Shown here: positions 1-10,740 of the stretch, piece by piece
Layout of the letters: every line of letters begins with the position of its first letter
How positions within the stretch are numbered: position 1 is the stretch's first letter
NCBI GenBank assembly: GCA_014621425.1
Contig: JAANBB010000413.1
Location: forward strand, 1-36,012
Direction of reading: 5' to 3'
Origin: Cylindrodendrum hubeiense
Lineage: Eukaryota > Ascomycota > Sordariomycetes > Hypocreales > Nectriaceae
DNA length: 36,012 nt
The notes under the pieces: generated by a model
What the model saw: the letters and a program-made list of their open reading frames with translations, nothing else
What the model was told of the DNA's origin: nothing
The model's database searches: none
Translations under genes and position numbers: made by a program

Positions 1-3000
1 TTGTTTTTTAGGGTAATATTATTTAATTATCTGTAATCTATAATTAGTTAAAGCTTGCTATTTTTCTTTAGAATAAATATAATTAGATAATTAATAGAGG
101 ATTTAGATATTTATATAAATCCCTTCTTAAATATATTTTTAATATACTCTTTAATTATATTAAATTATATAATTATCAGGTTAAATATAAGGTAGAATAT
201 AAGACTTATTCTATCTTTTAGTTTAATTTTATAATCCTATTAATTAAATTCTAATAATCTGGTCTCGAGTTCTTCCTTAAAGAGTATTTTATAGATTTGA
301 TATTATATTAATATATTTTTTAAGTATTTTTCTTTAAGTATTTTCTTTATTTCTTTAAGATCCTTATTTAATTATATAAATTATTATTAAACTTAGCTAA
401 TAACTTATTAGAGTTATTATTTCTACCCTTTATAGTATTTATATTATATTCCCTTAGGGGATATAGAGAGGGATTTCTTATTCTCTATTTTATAATCTTT
501 ATTATTATTAGATAAGATTTAAGATCTCTTTTCTTCTAAGTTATATTTATTAATATTAGAGAGTATATTATTAAAATTAATTTATATTTAGCTAGTCCTC
601 TAGTTAATATCTAGGTTATATTTTTTAAATTATAAATATTTAAAGATAAGATAATATTATTAAATTAATATAATATTAAGAGAGATTCCTTAGTTCTTTC
701 TATTAATAAAAACCTTTAAGTATAGAACTATCTAACTAATCTATCTATTATTATACTAAAAGAAATCTCCTTTAAGGTTCTATATTAAATATAATTTCTC
801 CTTATCCTTTTATAATAGTTTAAGTATATTAACTATTTTAGGATTAATATAATTACCTTTTACTCTACTATCTATTATTATAATAAGTTCTACTCTCTAA
901 ACTTATATTAGTATTTTTAGGGTTTTTTTTTTTCCTATTCTTTATATTATATTTAGAGTCTTTTCTAGGGGTGATTTTATTTTCTTGATTATTATATATA
1001 TTTATTACTCTTTTATAGATAGTGATAATTATTTCTCTGACTAGAAATTAATTCTTATTTTGAGTTTAATAATAATAGTTTTCCTATTTTCTAGGCTTAT
1101 TATCTTTGGGAATTCTATTAATCTAGTTTAATTTTCTAGGCTTAGTTAAACTTATTAGTATCTTTCTTATTCTTAAAGTTAAAATTATATTAAATTATAT
1201 AGTTAATATATAAGAATTCTATTTAGGTTTCTATAATATAAGTTTTACAGTTTTAGTTATTATATAAATAGGTTTTATTTAATTTATATAGAGTATTTTT
1301 AATATTATATTTATATTATTTCCTAATCTTAGTTTATTTATAAATTTAATATTTAAGTATAATATAATTATATATTAATATTTCAGGTTTTATATATATA
1401 GGGGGAAATATTTCTCTTTTATCTTCTAGAATAGTTATATTAATATTACTAAACTATTTAGTAATATAATAATACTTTAATTCCTTATAAAGGTAAGGTT
1501 AGGTAATAAGTTCTAGTTAAACTTATACTAAATAGTATTTATTTAGTATTTTCTCTTTCTTATATATTTTATATATATATATTATATAATTAGTCTAGGA
1601 GATCAAGTTATAATTACTATAATTTACTAATATTTAGGGGTTATTAAGATAATATAATAAAGGTAATATATTAACTGGATTTTAGCTTTCCTTTATATTA
1701 TAGGTATGGATATAGATAGGCTTATTATTATATAGGTTTTATTATTCTTTATTAGGTCCTTATATATTTCTATATTATTTTCTTATTATCTTATTCTATT
1801 TTTATTATAAGTCTAATATCTATTATCCTCTAAGTCTAAATATATAATAGGACTAATTATAATAATATTATCTAACTTAGGATACTTATTAATTAGTATA
1901 ATAATATTATTATTAAAGATAGGGAGGCTAATCTTATATACTTATTTAGTCTCTTCTCTGGGTTATAGGTATAATACTCTTTCTATTTAGGTATAGAAGC
2001 TTTAGTGAATTTAGTTATTAATTTCTTATTATTTAGTAATTTTAATATCAAGTTCTTTATTAATAGGTAATAGAGTTTTAGAGTTAGGTTATCTATCTGG
2101 GATATTAATCTTGGATTTTCTGTTTTAAGAATCTCTATCTTTTCTGATTATTATGATTATTTATTTACCTTTATTAATAGGGGATACTTACTTATCTATA
2201 AGAATTAGAGTCTATTTAGAATTCTTTTTCCTATTCCTGGTTATTATTATAATTATTCTAATAGCTATCTGAGGTTTATTATCTTTAATTATAATATTAA
2301 TATATTAACTACTAGGGATAGGTTTAAACTTCTAATTAGTATTAGTATGAGTATACTTATTTTTAAAGTGCCCGAACTTTTCACAATTATAATATTAGAC
2401 TTTAGAGTGGTCTTTTTATATTATATCTATTTTTATAGGTCTTGAGTCTGTTCTATAAGAGGTATTTATTTATTATTTCTTATTTTAGTTAGCTTTCTTA
2501 CCTTTCTAATTATTATTAAATATAATATTTCCTTTATTAGACTTCTTTTCTTATTATCTTTTAAACTATTAGTTATTAAGTTCTATTATAAGTTAGATAA
2601 TTATATTAAATATATTTAGTTTTTAGCTAATTATTATATCTTTAATTTCTAATTTAAGTCCTATATAGAATATTAAGATAAAGGCTTATTCTCCCTATTC
2701 TTTAAGATAGATTATATTATTCTAGAAGTTAGTAATATAATTTAATACTAAGCCTTTCTATTTAAGCTTTCTAAGTTTTTTTTCTATAATTTTCTTTTTA
2801 TTAATTAGATTAAATATTCCTCTGAGTTCTCTCTTAAATATTATATAGGAATTATAAATTATCTTGGTTTTGGTTTTATATCTATTATAGGGATTATTAA
2901 GAAAATCTCTTATAAATAACTTAAACTAAATAAGAGCTTTATTCTTTAGGAATCCTATAATATACCTAATCTTATCTTTATTCTTAAAGAATTAGATAGG

Positions 3001-4091
3001 ATAATAATTTTAGAATATCCTAAGTTATATAAAGAAGTTTTATAATTTTATTATAAAATTATTATAATTATCTAGTTTATGAGATCTGAGGATTTCTCTT
3101 ATATCTTTTCCGTGAATAGTGAGAAAGTTAAGCTAGGTAATATAGTCCTAGTAAAGATCTTTTTATTTAATTAAGTCTTCATGGAGTGCTATATTTTACT
3201 TGATAAATAAAGTAACTTAATTAGTTAGTGTCTTTAATTCCTTAATCTTAGTATTCTTATTATATTTAATTATTATAAATAGGTTATTAATTTTATTAAA
3301 GAGTTATTTATTCTATCTCTTAATATATTTAAGTTCTTCTCTTAAGATTTTATTATTATCTTATATATTATTATTATCCTCTATAAAGAGTTAAGTAATA
3401 AATTACTTATCTATAGTGGGAGTATCCCTAGGAATACTAAAAGCTATTATTTTAATTTATTTAAAATATTATTCAGATTAATATAATAATATACTAAATA
3501 AGAACTATTAATATATAATATTCTAATTATTATATATATATAAAAATATAGAATAGATAAGAATATATTAGGATATAATCTAAGTAGACTAGAATATATA
3601 CTAAGTAAAGAGATTATAGAGTCTAATAATATATAAATAGGAGTATCTATATAATCAAGTCTATTAATAGCTAAGGAATATATCTATCTAAAGTAAAATA
3701 GTTTGTATATATAATAGGTAAAGTAATAGAATAATAGAGTGCTATAATCTATAGAGTGATATACTCCTAGAGTGCTATTAGTTCTTAGTATATTACTTCT
3801 TATATAATTAGCCTAGAGTATTTAGCCTGTAATAATAAAAAGAAAAGTGAGTTATAAATTACTGCCTGTAGTGATTGCCTGGTTATTATATGGGCTGTGA
3901 TAGTTTTAAAGATTCTAAAGACTATCTTTAAGGCTAGTTCTTAGTCTAAATACCTTAAAAGATAAATTAAAAGATATTAAAATAGCTCTCTAATATCTAT
4001 TCTTAAAATACTTAAGTCATTTTCTAAGAGAATAAAGATAATAATATATTAAATAGTATTATTAAAATCTAAGAACCAGATCCTTTAATAG
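1..4091. repeat. AT-rich, RIP-mutated repeat block
   Basis: This stretch is almost entirely A and T, with TA steps everywhere, very few CA/TG or CG dinucleotides, and no reading frame long enough to list. That is the footprint of repeat-induced point mutation acting on multicopy transposons in Pezizomycotina. One fossil motif remains readable: a Gag zinc knuckle on the minus strand near 2353-2454. The composition changes sharply at about 4.09 kb, where normal GC content returns. I see no intact LTRs and cannot define the limits of individual elements; nested insertions are likely, because the retroelement fragment and the pogo fragment at 4.1 kb run in opposite directions. Confidence 0.85.
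2353..2454 (-). mobile_element. Fossil retrotransposon Gag zinc knuckle (RIP-mutated)
   Basis: Read on the minus strand, one frame gives Y-Y-N-C-E-K-F-G-H-F-K-N-K-Y at 2394-2353. This is a CX2CX4HX4C nucleocapsid knuckle in which the first and last Cys have become Tyr (TGT/TGC to TAT) and the usual Gly after the second Cys has become Glu (GGA to GAA), all G-to-A changes expected from RIP. Just upstream in the same frame is P-I-K-I-D-I followed by a stop, matching the P-M-E-I-D-A-T-Q that commonly precedes this knuckle in fungal LTR-retrotransposon Gag proteins (ATG to ATA, GAA to AAA, ACN to ATN, CAA to TAA). Pol would therefore lie toward position 1. Whether the element is Gypsy or Copia cannot be decided here. 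Confidence 0.6.
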
Positions 4092-4355
4092 ATAAATAAG
4101 ACTCTTAGCAAGTAACACAGAGCAAAAAGAACCCGCCTATAGAATAGAGGGAAGATAACTTTAGATAAGGGAAGGGAAGTAATTAATCAGATAGATATTA
4201 ATACACAGATAGAGGCTAAATCATCGCGAAGTAATAGTCAAGGAAGGCCAGCGTAACTAAAGGAAAGGCATTATAGAACTTGCGGAAAGACCGGTCATAA
4301 CATAAGAACCTGTCAGGTTATTATTAAGATATCTGGGGAAGAGTATAGCACTTAG
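4092..4355 (+). pseudogene. C-terminal remnant of a pogo/Fot1-like (DDE_1) transposase
   Basis: One plus-strand frame runs to a stop at 4353-4355 with only a few TAA/TAG interruptions of the CAA/CAG-to-stop type. It contains a basic tract (H-R-A-K-R-T-R-L), a helical tract (I-T-L-D-K-G-R-E-V) and, at 4272-4313, a CX2CX4HX4C knuckle read as Y-R-T-C-G-K-T-G-H-N-I-R-T-C with its first Cys mutated to Tyr. Arginine-rich tail, helical tract and C-G-K-T-G-H-N-x-R-T-C knuckle are, in my recollection, the usual C-terminus of fungal pogo-type transposases. The catalytic DDE part should lie to the left but is not recognisable in the RIP-mutated DNA. The element is dead. Family assignment rests on motif memory, not a search. 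Confidence 0.6.
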
Positions 4356-4420
4356 TTTTAATTGATTAGATGCTTTATTGTGTTTTTATCTTGAATCTTA
4401 TCTAAAGGGTTGAGAAAAGT

Positions 4421-4461
4421 GGCTCACATGCTTGTCTGGCTCACATGCTTATCATGTACGT
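4421..4461. repeat. Probable right terminal repeat of the pogo-like element
   Basis: Two direct copies of GGCTCACATGCTT (4421-4433 and 4438-4450) are followed by ATCATGTACGT and then TA. Subterminal tandem motifs and an element end beside a TA target site are what a pogo/Fot1 element shows just past its transposase. The matching left inverted repeat was not found, probably because it was erased by RIP. Confidence 0.4.
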
Positions 4462-4591
4462 TATGCTAAATAAATAAATAAATATGACTAGTAGCTACCA
4501 TACTAGCCTAGGGCTCCTATTTCTTCATGAATATGATGGCTTTCAGAGGTTGCGATGGGAGCTACGCGGATCCGCCGAGTCCATGATGCTG

Positions 4592-5742
4592 CTAGTCACC
4601 AACCTGGCCTTCTGCCGGTACTGGGGCCAGGACCACAGCCTCAGTTACATCTGAAGGCAGGGGTCTCCGTTTTATAGGTGAAAGCCGGGAAATAGGATGT
4701 GATTGTCCCATGCACGCGAAAATGGCCACACATAGTGATGGAATCCCAAGACCAAGGCCCAGTGCAAGCGCAATTATGTCGGAGATGCTCAAGCCCGGCT
4801 TTTTATCTTCGCTCCCACTTTGGATTGTAGGTATCGGTTTGCCGGTTTCTGCTGCGGTTTTGGGTGCCGATGATTCAATGGATATAATTCCCGGGCCATC
4901 GGCGGTGGCTGTAGCATCTACGCCATGACAACCACAGTCTCTTGCGACTGCGCCTATTGTGGCGACAGTTAGAAAACTTCTATTAGTCAAGAGGCTTGGC
5001 CATCACCTTTGACAGTTTCTGTCACAGCTCTATCCGCATTGAAGTGATCGCAATATGAGGTGTACAGCGATATTGCCGTAGATATGCCGGATGACAGCTT
5101 CGACACATCTGTTGTTCCGCAGCAGTCGATCCAGCACGCGTGAAGGAACTGAGTAGCATATTGCTGATGTTTCTCTGCACAATAGCATTCGTTTTGAGAA
5201 CAACTCATATACTCACAAAGATCCAATCCGGTGCTGTCTGGACTTTGGAGGCAGCCTCTACCGCAAGAGCTCTGAGCGCTCCATGCCCACTCATCGGCTA
5301 TCGTGACTGGGCCGTTCGGGTCAAGACATGCGCATCTAGCGACAAAGATGAGGGGAACTGCGGGGAGTTTAAACCGCCAGATGTGCATTTCGCTTCGCTG
5401 GTCACTTCGGGGTGCAATTGGGTTGGGGAACTTGTTGAGGAGAACTAAGTCTTCATGAAACATTGGAGTCAACGAATAGACACCATAAACAACACCAGGA
5501 AACGCGTTTACCATAGCCAGAGGCTAAGTATAGTTATTCTCAGTTACTGCGATTGAAAAATAGGCTGAGGCAGAAACTTTGCAGAAATCGCCGCAGTCAG
5601 GCTGGCTGAGGTGGCCACCTGCACTCGTTAAGTACTCCATGACCTCAACTCCCTCTTCCACGCTAAACCCCAAGTGTCCCGCAGCAACACAGCTGAGCAT
5701 CCCTTTGAGACAATCATTCCATTTTAACATGCATGCAGGCAT
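4592..5742 (-). CDS. Cys-rich surface protein with one C-terminal TM segment (5' exons unresolved)
   Basis: Family not recognised. The exon ending at 5007 encodes a Cys-rich domain with at least ten cysteines, including a segment close to C-E-Y-M-S-C-S-Q-N-E-C-Y-C. A 53-nt phase-1 intron (4954-5006; branch point CTAAC, acceptor CAATAG) joins it in frame to the last exon, 4592-4953. That exon holds a Ser/Thr/Pro-rich stretch and one hydrophobic helix (I-S-D-I-I-A-L-A-L-G-L-G-L-G-I), then a short basic tail. A further coding segment at 5524-5742 has a D-C-L-K-G-M-L-S-C start that also looks like an exon. Its junction near 5500 and the expected signal peptide exon could not be resolved, so the start given is only an in-frame ATG. 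Layout suggests an extracellular Cys-rich domain anchored by a C-terminal helix. The copy may be degraded at its 5' end. Confidence 0.45.
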
Positions 5743-6047
5743 TCATTCAATTTCCAGGCGCATGTAAACGAATGGATTTTGGGGTGGCGGCGCCGAGGCT
5801 GGTCACAAAAAGGTCTAGACCAAGCCCTCGGTGACCTGTCAACGTCAACGGCGTCGTACAGCCCATTAACCATGAGCATCGCCATCATCACCCCACCGTT
5901 TCAGCCTGCTGCTTATATTAGGCATAAAAATCCTTGGACTAAATATCCGGAAACAAGCATTTGTAGACAACGTGGTTTAACTAGACTGCACAATTATAAT
6001 TGTGCACTACCTTCCCTAAACAAGAAGGGGCTGTTTCGCCGGAGTAA
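5743..6047. other. Intergenic, no gene seen
   Basis: Convincing coding signal is absent here. The right part is the 3' flank of the HET gene and the left part may hold a missing signal-peptide exon of the Cys-rich gene. An ATAATTGTGCA-type inverted repeat (cacaattataattgtg, 5989-6004) lies just beyond the HET stop and could act in 3'-end formation. Confidence 0.3.
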
Positions 6048-8138
6048 CTAAATAATAACAACAGTCTTCCAATCCCAACTATCCCATATTCCTTCAAAAG
6101 ATTCCTTTCTAGGATTCAACCTTTGCATCGGACTTACCTTTTGACGAAGCTCGGCGAGTTCGCCCTCATCTCTTGGACCTGGTCTAATCTCAAATGTTCC
6201 ACACCGCGTAAAGGCCCCATGCGAGGTTGCATTGGTTGCGGGGGCAAGTAGTAAACCAGACAAAACTACATCGCGGTAATGATGGTCGTGATTCCATTGC
6301 GATAAGAATAAGGCTAAGAGCTCCACTGGGCCTTGAAACGTTTGACTACAACTCGCAAAGAAGAAGTCATCGTCAAGGGAGACAGAAAGTTCGAATTGTT
6401 GCGATGTCGGTTTGTACACTAGCGTATTGAAACCCTGATCTGGCTTCGAGTCAAGCACGATCATCTTAGTCAGCCCTCTCATGCGGAGAGCTGCTCGTCG
6501 CATTTGACCCATCGTGTTGCCGTGCATCGGATCCAGCTCGGCATCGAGCAGCTGTGCATCGATTGCACTCGTCACGCGGTATCTGGATGCTGATATAACT
6601 ACACTAGACAGAAATGTCCCAGATTCACGGAACAAGCTTGCCCAGCTCCAGGACGGTGCTACTGAGCTTCGGACCGCCTCCTTTTTTGTCAATTCGGTGA
6701 CGTGCCAAAGAAGCCCGCGATGTAAATCTGACTTCCAGATCCCGGCTAGATACGAGTCTTTGGTGAGCGTCCCGAAGTGCTCTGCTATAGCAGACATGGC
6801 AGGTAGAGCATCGTCGGCGTACGTGAGATGACGGAGTCCAAACTCATTGAGGGATTTGTACCAGTGTTCGGCAAGAGTGCTCCATGCTTCCTGTATAGTG
6901 GCAGGCGATGAAGAAGCCACGATCTGTGATGGTTTATTGTAGGGATACATGCTCCGATTACCGTAATGGAATTCATTCAGGGCTGAGAAAGATGCACGGT
7001 TCTCTGGGATGTAACCACGATGACATTCCCATAGAAAATGGTCGTCGTCGAAAAAAAACGGTGCGCGTAGCAAGAATCCGCTCCTGGAAGCACCATGCCC
7101 TTGATTGTAAGGGTTGACCTAGGTGGCTAATAACAGTATCAGATGTTCCATACATTGGACGTAGGGAGATAGTGCCCTGTTTCCCAGTTTGGATGCTGAT
7201 GAAAGGAAGTTGAACATCTGGTATGAATTTTCTGGGTCGAAGAAAGGGCGTATTGCTATCAGGAGAAGAGGATGCGGCGATGTTGAGCGTAGCATGGGCG
7301 TAGACGGAGCCCATGAGAAGACTCTCAACTGCCCAATCTGATTTGGAGTCTTGGATGATGCAAAGAGCGTCGATCCAGAGATAGCGGATGCCAAGATTGC
7401 GAGTTAGGTCCACCGCATCACGGAAAACAGGTGCAAGGCGACCATAGGCTAGCTGAGTCGTCAACTCGGCGAGGTTGCCCTGGTTGAGGATCAACTTTGA
7501 GGGATCAAACTTTCCCCAACAGTGACTGAGGGTTACATAAGGTGCCTTGACTTTTCCCTTTGACTCGAAAACGCGGACTTGGTCAGGAGGGAGTGAACCG
7601 AGATCGAGGACACGAGTGGGGAGATGTGCATCTTGGACCAGAGAAATACACTGGGGGTGATCCCGTTCACATGTCTCAAGTAGCTTGGCGATTCTCTTCA
7701 TACATGCTTGACTTCCAGAATGCGGTTCAATGCACCGGTAGATTGTCCTCGAGTCTTCTGATGCTGGGTCGGCTGTTTGGTGCGATGAGAAGGTGTCTTT
7801 TATGAGCGGAAGGGAACTATCGTACTTGGTGAAATGGTAACAACAAAGGAAAAGTCCTCCTGGGACAGGGCCTTGTTATTTGGCGATACTTGGAGCATCA
7901 ACTCGCCGGAACACTCCGGGTAAGGCCAAGCTTTGACCTTTATGGAACCTTCTACGAGTTGTCGCTTTGGATCTCGGGCAACCACATCGTCTAGATGGCG
8001 AAGAAGAATCTCGCAGAGTGTGCATCCGTCAGCCGCAGACTTGCGAAACTCAGTCAGGCTTGGCTTCAGTGTGTAGTCGAGGTCGTCGGTAAGTAGAGCG
8101 GGATGCTTGCCAACGTTGAGGCAGTCTTCGCAAAACAT
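6048..8138 (-). CDS. HET-domain (heterokaryon incompatibility) protein, frameshifted
   Basis: HET proteins mediate allorecognition and programmed death when genetically different hyphae fuse. Exon 1 (8138-7826) begins M-F-C-E-D-C and includes a C-T-L-C-E-I-L motif. A 53-nt phase-1 intron (7773-7825) leads into the main exon. Diagnostic HET blocks follow: Y-V-T-L-S-H-C-W-G (about residues 183-191), I-R-Y-L-W-I-D-A-L-C-I-I-Q-D-S, and S-R-A-W-C-F-Q-E-R. Directly after the third block a run of eight A (7051-7058 on the plus strand) shifts the frame; seven would join T-V-F to F-F-D-D-D-H-F-L-W-E-C, the normal continuation, and give 678 residues. As sequenced, the protein would stop soon after the HET domain and lose about 330 residues. 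Either this is a pseudogene/null allele or a homopolymer sequencing error; the rest of the frame is clean. Confidence 0.85.
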
Positions 8139-8563
8139 GATTGGGTAAGGACTCACGATAGTAAAAAAAGGTGTGATACTAGGAGGAGGAATATTTGACC
8201 CCTAGTCATGTAGATAATTTTCTGAGTTGGATTGAGAATGGGTTAAAATGCCTCAACAACCCCGCACTCTTATGTATGTAACATATCGGTGCATCATGTT
8301 ACGTCATATGTATTGATTACTAGAAATTGAAGCATCATTGATGGAAATTATGACCACCATTAAATCTTAACATTTTTGACACCAGTGTCTCTTAAACGGG
8401 CCTGAAAATGAATGATATCCTGTATAAAAGTTCGGAGTTTCAAATCATTTGCTAGATTTGCTACTTGACTTGTCATATGGGGTGCGTAGTGTAATTTGAG
8501 CCGCCTGTTCATATGAGTGGCGATCCCCGAGAAACCGCATGCCCTTGATTCCCAGCAGTGTGA
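8139..8563. other. Intergenic, no gene seen
   Basis: This carries the promoter of the HET gene (to the left) and the 3' flank of the secreted-protein gene (to the right). I see no further coding frame, RNA gene or repeat. Confidence 0.3.
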
Positions 8564-9202
8564 TCAGTTTCCAAACGCAGAGGTTGGCTTCCATCCAGGA
8601 TGGTAAGGTTTCCCTTTCTGAAAAACAGCCTTGATAATCTCACTGCTTACCAAGCTTTTAGTTTTATCCAGAGCCGACAGCGCAATGAGATTGTTCTTCC
8701 ACTGATCTGTGAACCAAGCTGTCTTCGCTTTGTTGACACCATTCGCGATTAGGGCCTCGTTTATCTTGGTAAGTAGGAGAATCCAAAACTCTTTCTCTAA
8801 ATTGACCTTTGCCCCTGCCGCGATATTTGCTTGCTGGACAAGGAGAAGATACTTGCTAATGGCTTGCCAGTTGATCTCGGGAGTAAGCGAGGTGCTGCCT
8901 TTTCCGAATTTGAGTGGCGCAAAAAGACCATTGGTTTCCTGGGAGGCACTTTTATCCCTTCTAATATTTCCCTCGGAATTGGGAAGCCAATAATCGGCTC
9001 GCTCATTTAGGGGTGTATCGATGTTGCCTGCTAGTCGACCTTTAGTATGAACTTCTTCTTTGCAAGGTCACGCATACTCACCAGGCTGAGGGCCCCGGGT
9101 ATCAATAGACCGTTCATCATTAAGATCGGTTATCTGTCCAGGATTGGCAGATGTGGAATAAGCCAGAAGGGAAAAGGCGAAAGCCAAGCTTGTCAGTCTC
9201 AT
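8564..9202 (-). CDS. Small secreted protein, candidate effector (195 aa, Cys-free)
   Basis: No known domain recognised. Exon 1 (9202-9082) starts M-R-L-T-S-L-A-F-A-F-S-L-L-A-Y-S-T-S-A, a clear signal peptide with a cleavage site after residue 19. A 51-nt intron (9031-9081, donor GTGAGT) ends in TAGCAG, a tandem acceptor: both AGs keep the frame and differ by one residue. Exon 2 (9030-8564) is open to a TGA and encodes an acidic/basic linker followed by an amphipathic, probably helical region rich in Trp, Leu and Lys (W-Q-A-I-S-K-Y-L-L-L-V; E-F-W-I-L-L-L-T-K-I). The mature protein has no cysteine, unlike many fungal effectors. The gene lies between a HET gene and gene-poor DNA a few kb from a RIP-mutated block, a usual setting for effector candidates. 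The function call is inference; the reading frame and signal peptide are seen. Confidence 0.65.
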
Positions 9203-10610
9203 AGTTGCGTTGGTAAAGGATAATCTTTGGGTCGTTATAGTGCCGGTTACAACTTGAGAATGATAGATTGTATCCGAGAGTGAATTATTCAAGTGAATTA
9301 AGGGTATTATATTCTTTATTTAAAGAAAATATTTATTTATTCTGATTCAATGACGATAGAAAATATTCCGGTAGCTTGTCTCTATGGGGTGGCTGGTAGC
9401 CCTTGGTACTTACTCACAACCCATTCCAATACATCTTACTACATACCAGTGCGGTGAAGAGTGGAGGTAAGAAACGCTTCTCATGCCGCACGTGAAAGCG
9501 GATAAAATTTACGTGTCTTGCACGGATGAAGTAAGTGCCGAGTCTCTGGGTCAAAATGTACCGCATGAATGGAGTCATGTTTTGAACCCTACTTGAATTG
9601 GCTGATACATGTTTGTGATGACTGATGGTAAATGGTACATTGTCTCGAATACTAAATGGAATCAAGTCTAGTGAGTTAACACAGAGTAGAACGCCTATGG
9701 CCGGGGTCTTTCACGACTGAAACAGGATTTAATCTATAGCGACAATTTATATCTTACGCCTCACCACCACTCCCACCCCATTAGGCTGTATCTTGCTGGA
9801 AATCCATACTCAAGATACGTTCCCAACCTTTTTTATTCTGAAACTACCATTGTTCTAGAAATTTGTCATGTGAGCAATAATATGACATGTACCCGTCTCA
9901 TCATTCGGATAGGCATGCAATCTTTGAAATGGGCCGAAGGTTTATTGTTACTCCAAGACATTTGCTGTTTTTGGACCCTTTCAGACTCAGGTATTGAAAA
10001 AGTCCAACCATATAGGACTCCACATGATTATACCGAGAAACAGCTCGAGAATAAGGATCAGCATATTGGGTTGAGATGAAGTTGCAGGAATCACTAATTA
10101 GAATGATAGAGATCAAACGACTATGGTGAACAGTGCAGTAGCCTGGATATGAGGGCCCAATCCTACTGGGTGCTTCGTGAAGAAACTCTGAGTATTAAAT
10201 GAGTGCCTTTCTCTAACGGGCCCCAACCAGGTCTAAGAATGAAAATACCGGCCGCTGTCCCAGGGACCAGAACCAAGCAAGACACGGGATTCTGACACCG
10301 ACCACCTAATACCAGAGAAATAGGAATCTTCTTCAGTTCGAGAATCGAACACTTCCGGCTCTCGATAACTGCGCTGGACACTGTATTATTGCGCCCTTAC
10401 AAGGAATGGTGGCTCCTGTAAGAGCACCTCATATCTACTAGGATTTCACAAGATAGAACAAATTTCATCAACTTCACCATGCTCTAGCTGTTTTTGGCAA
10501 GGGTTTATATGAGTTCCCACTGGAGACAATTTAACCTTGCTAAGTGGATGGGGTCAACGCAATATAACGCTCAACTGACCCACCCACCAAAAGAATTCGT
10601 CAAATTCGTC
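9203..10610. other. Gene-poor 1.4 kb
   Basis: There is an AT-rich patch at 9300-9350 that probably contains the secreted-protein promoter. After that only short, unconvincing reading frames on both strands are present. Close to the tRNA terminator, TTCGTCAAATTCGTCAAA (10597-10614) is a short direct repeat. No RNA gene or transposon signature was seen. Confidence 0.3.
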
Positions 10611-10616
10611 AAAAAA
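10611..10616 (-). terminator. Pol III terminator of the tRNA-Ile gene
   Basis: A run of six T on the minus strand lies 28 nt past the 3' end of the tRNA. It is the first T run of four or more after an uninterrupted tRNA body that carries the internal A and B boxes. Confidence 0.6.
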
Positions 10617-10644
10617 TAAATCAGACGACATCGTGAGACAATTT

Positions 10645-10740
10645 TGCTCCCGACAGGGCTTGAACCTGTGACCTTCGCATCACCAAGACTATCAAGTTGT
10701 AGTATTAGTACGAAGCTCTAACCAACTGAGCTACGGAAGC
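10645..10740 (-). tRNA. tRNA-Ile(AAT), with a 22-nt intron
   Basis: The minus strand folds into a full cloverleaf: acceptor stem GCTTCCG/CGGGAGC (seven pairs including one G-T), discriminator A at 10645, D arm GCTC/GAGC, anticodon stem TCGTA/TGCGA, and T arm ACAGG-TTCAAGC-CCTGT. The anticodon loop C-T-A-A-T-A places AAT at 10704-10706, read as IAU after deamination. A 22-nt intron (10681-10702) follows position 37, the canonical site for tRNA introns. The B box is GGTTCAAGCCC. The first 23 bases overlap the end of the Zn2Cys6 regulator frame on the same strand. Confidence 0.9.

Noticed and set aside
1..4091. AT-rich block as centromere or mitochondrial insertion
   Set aside because: The readable Gag knuckle with RIP-type changes and the adjacent pogo remnant explain it as mutated transposons.
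6973..7701. HET region as two separate genes
   Set aside because: The two frames overlap at the A8 run and the second continues the family sequence of the first without a start codon context, so a frameshift explains them better.
9082..9202. R-S-I-D-T-R after the signal peptide as an oomycete-type RxLR motif
   Set aside because: It does not match R-x-L-R and the window is fungal; no translocation role can be claimed.
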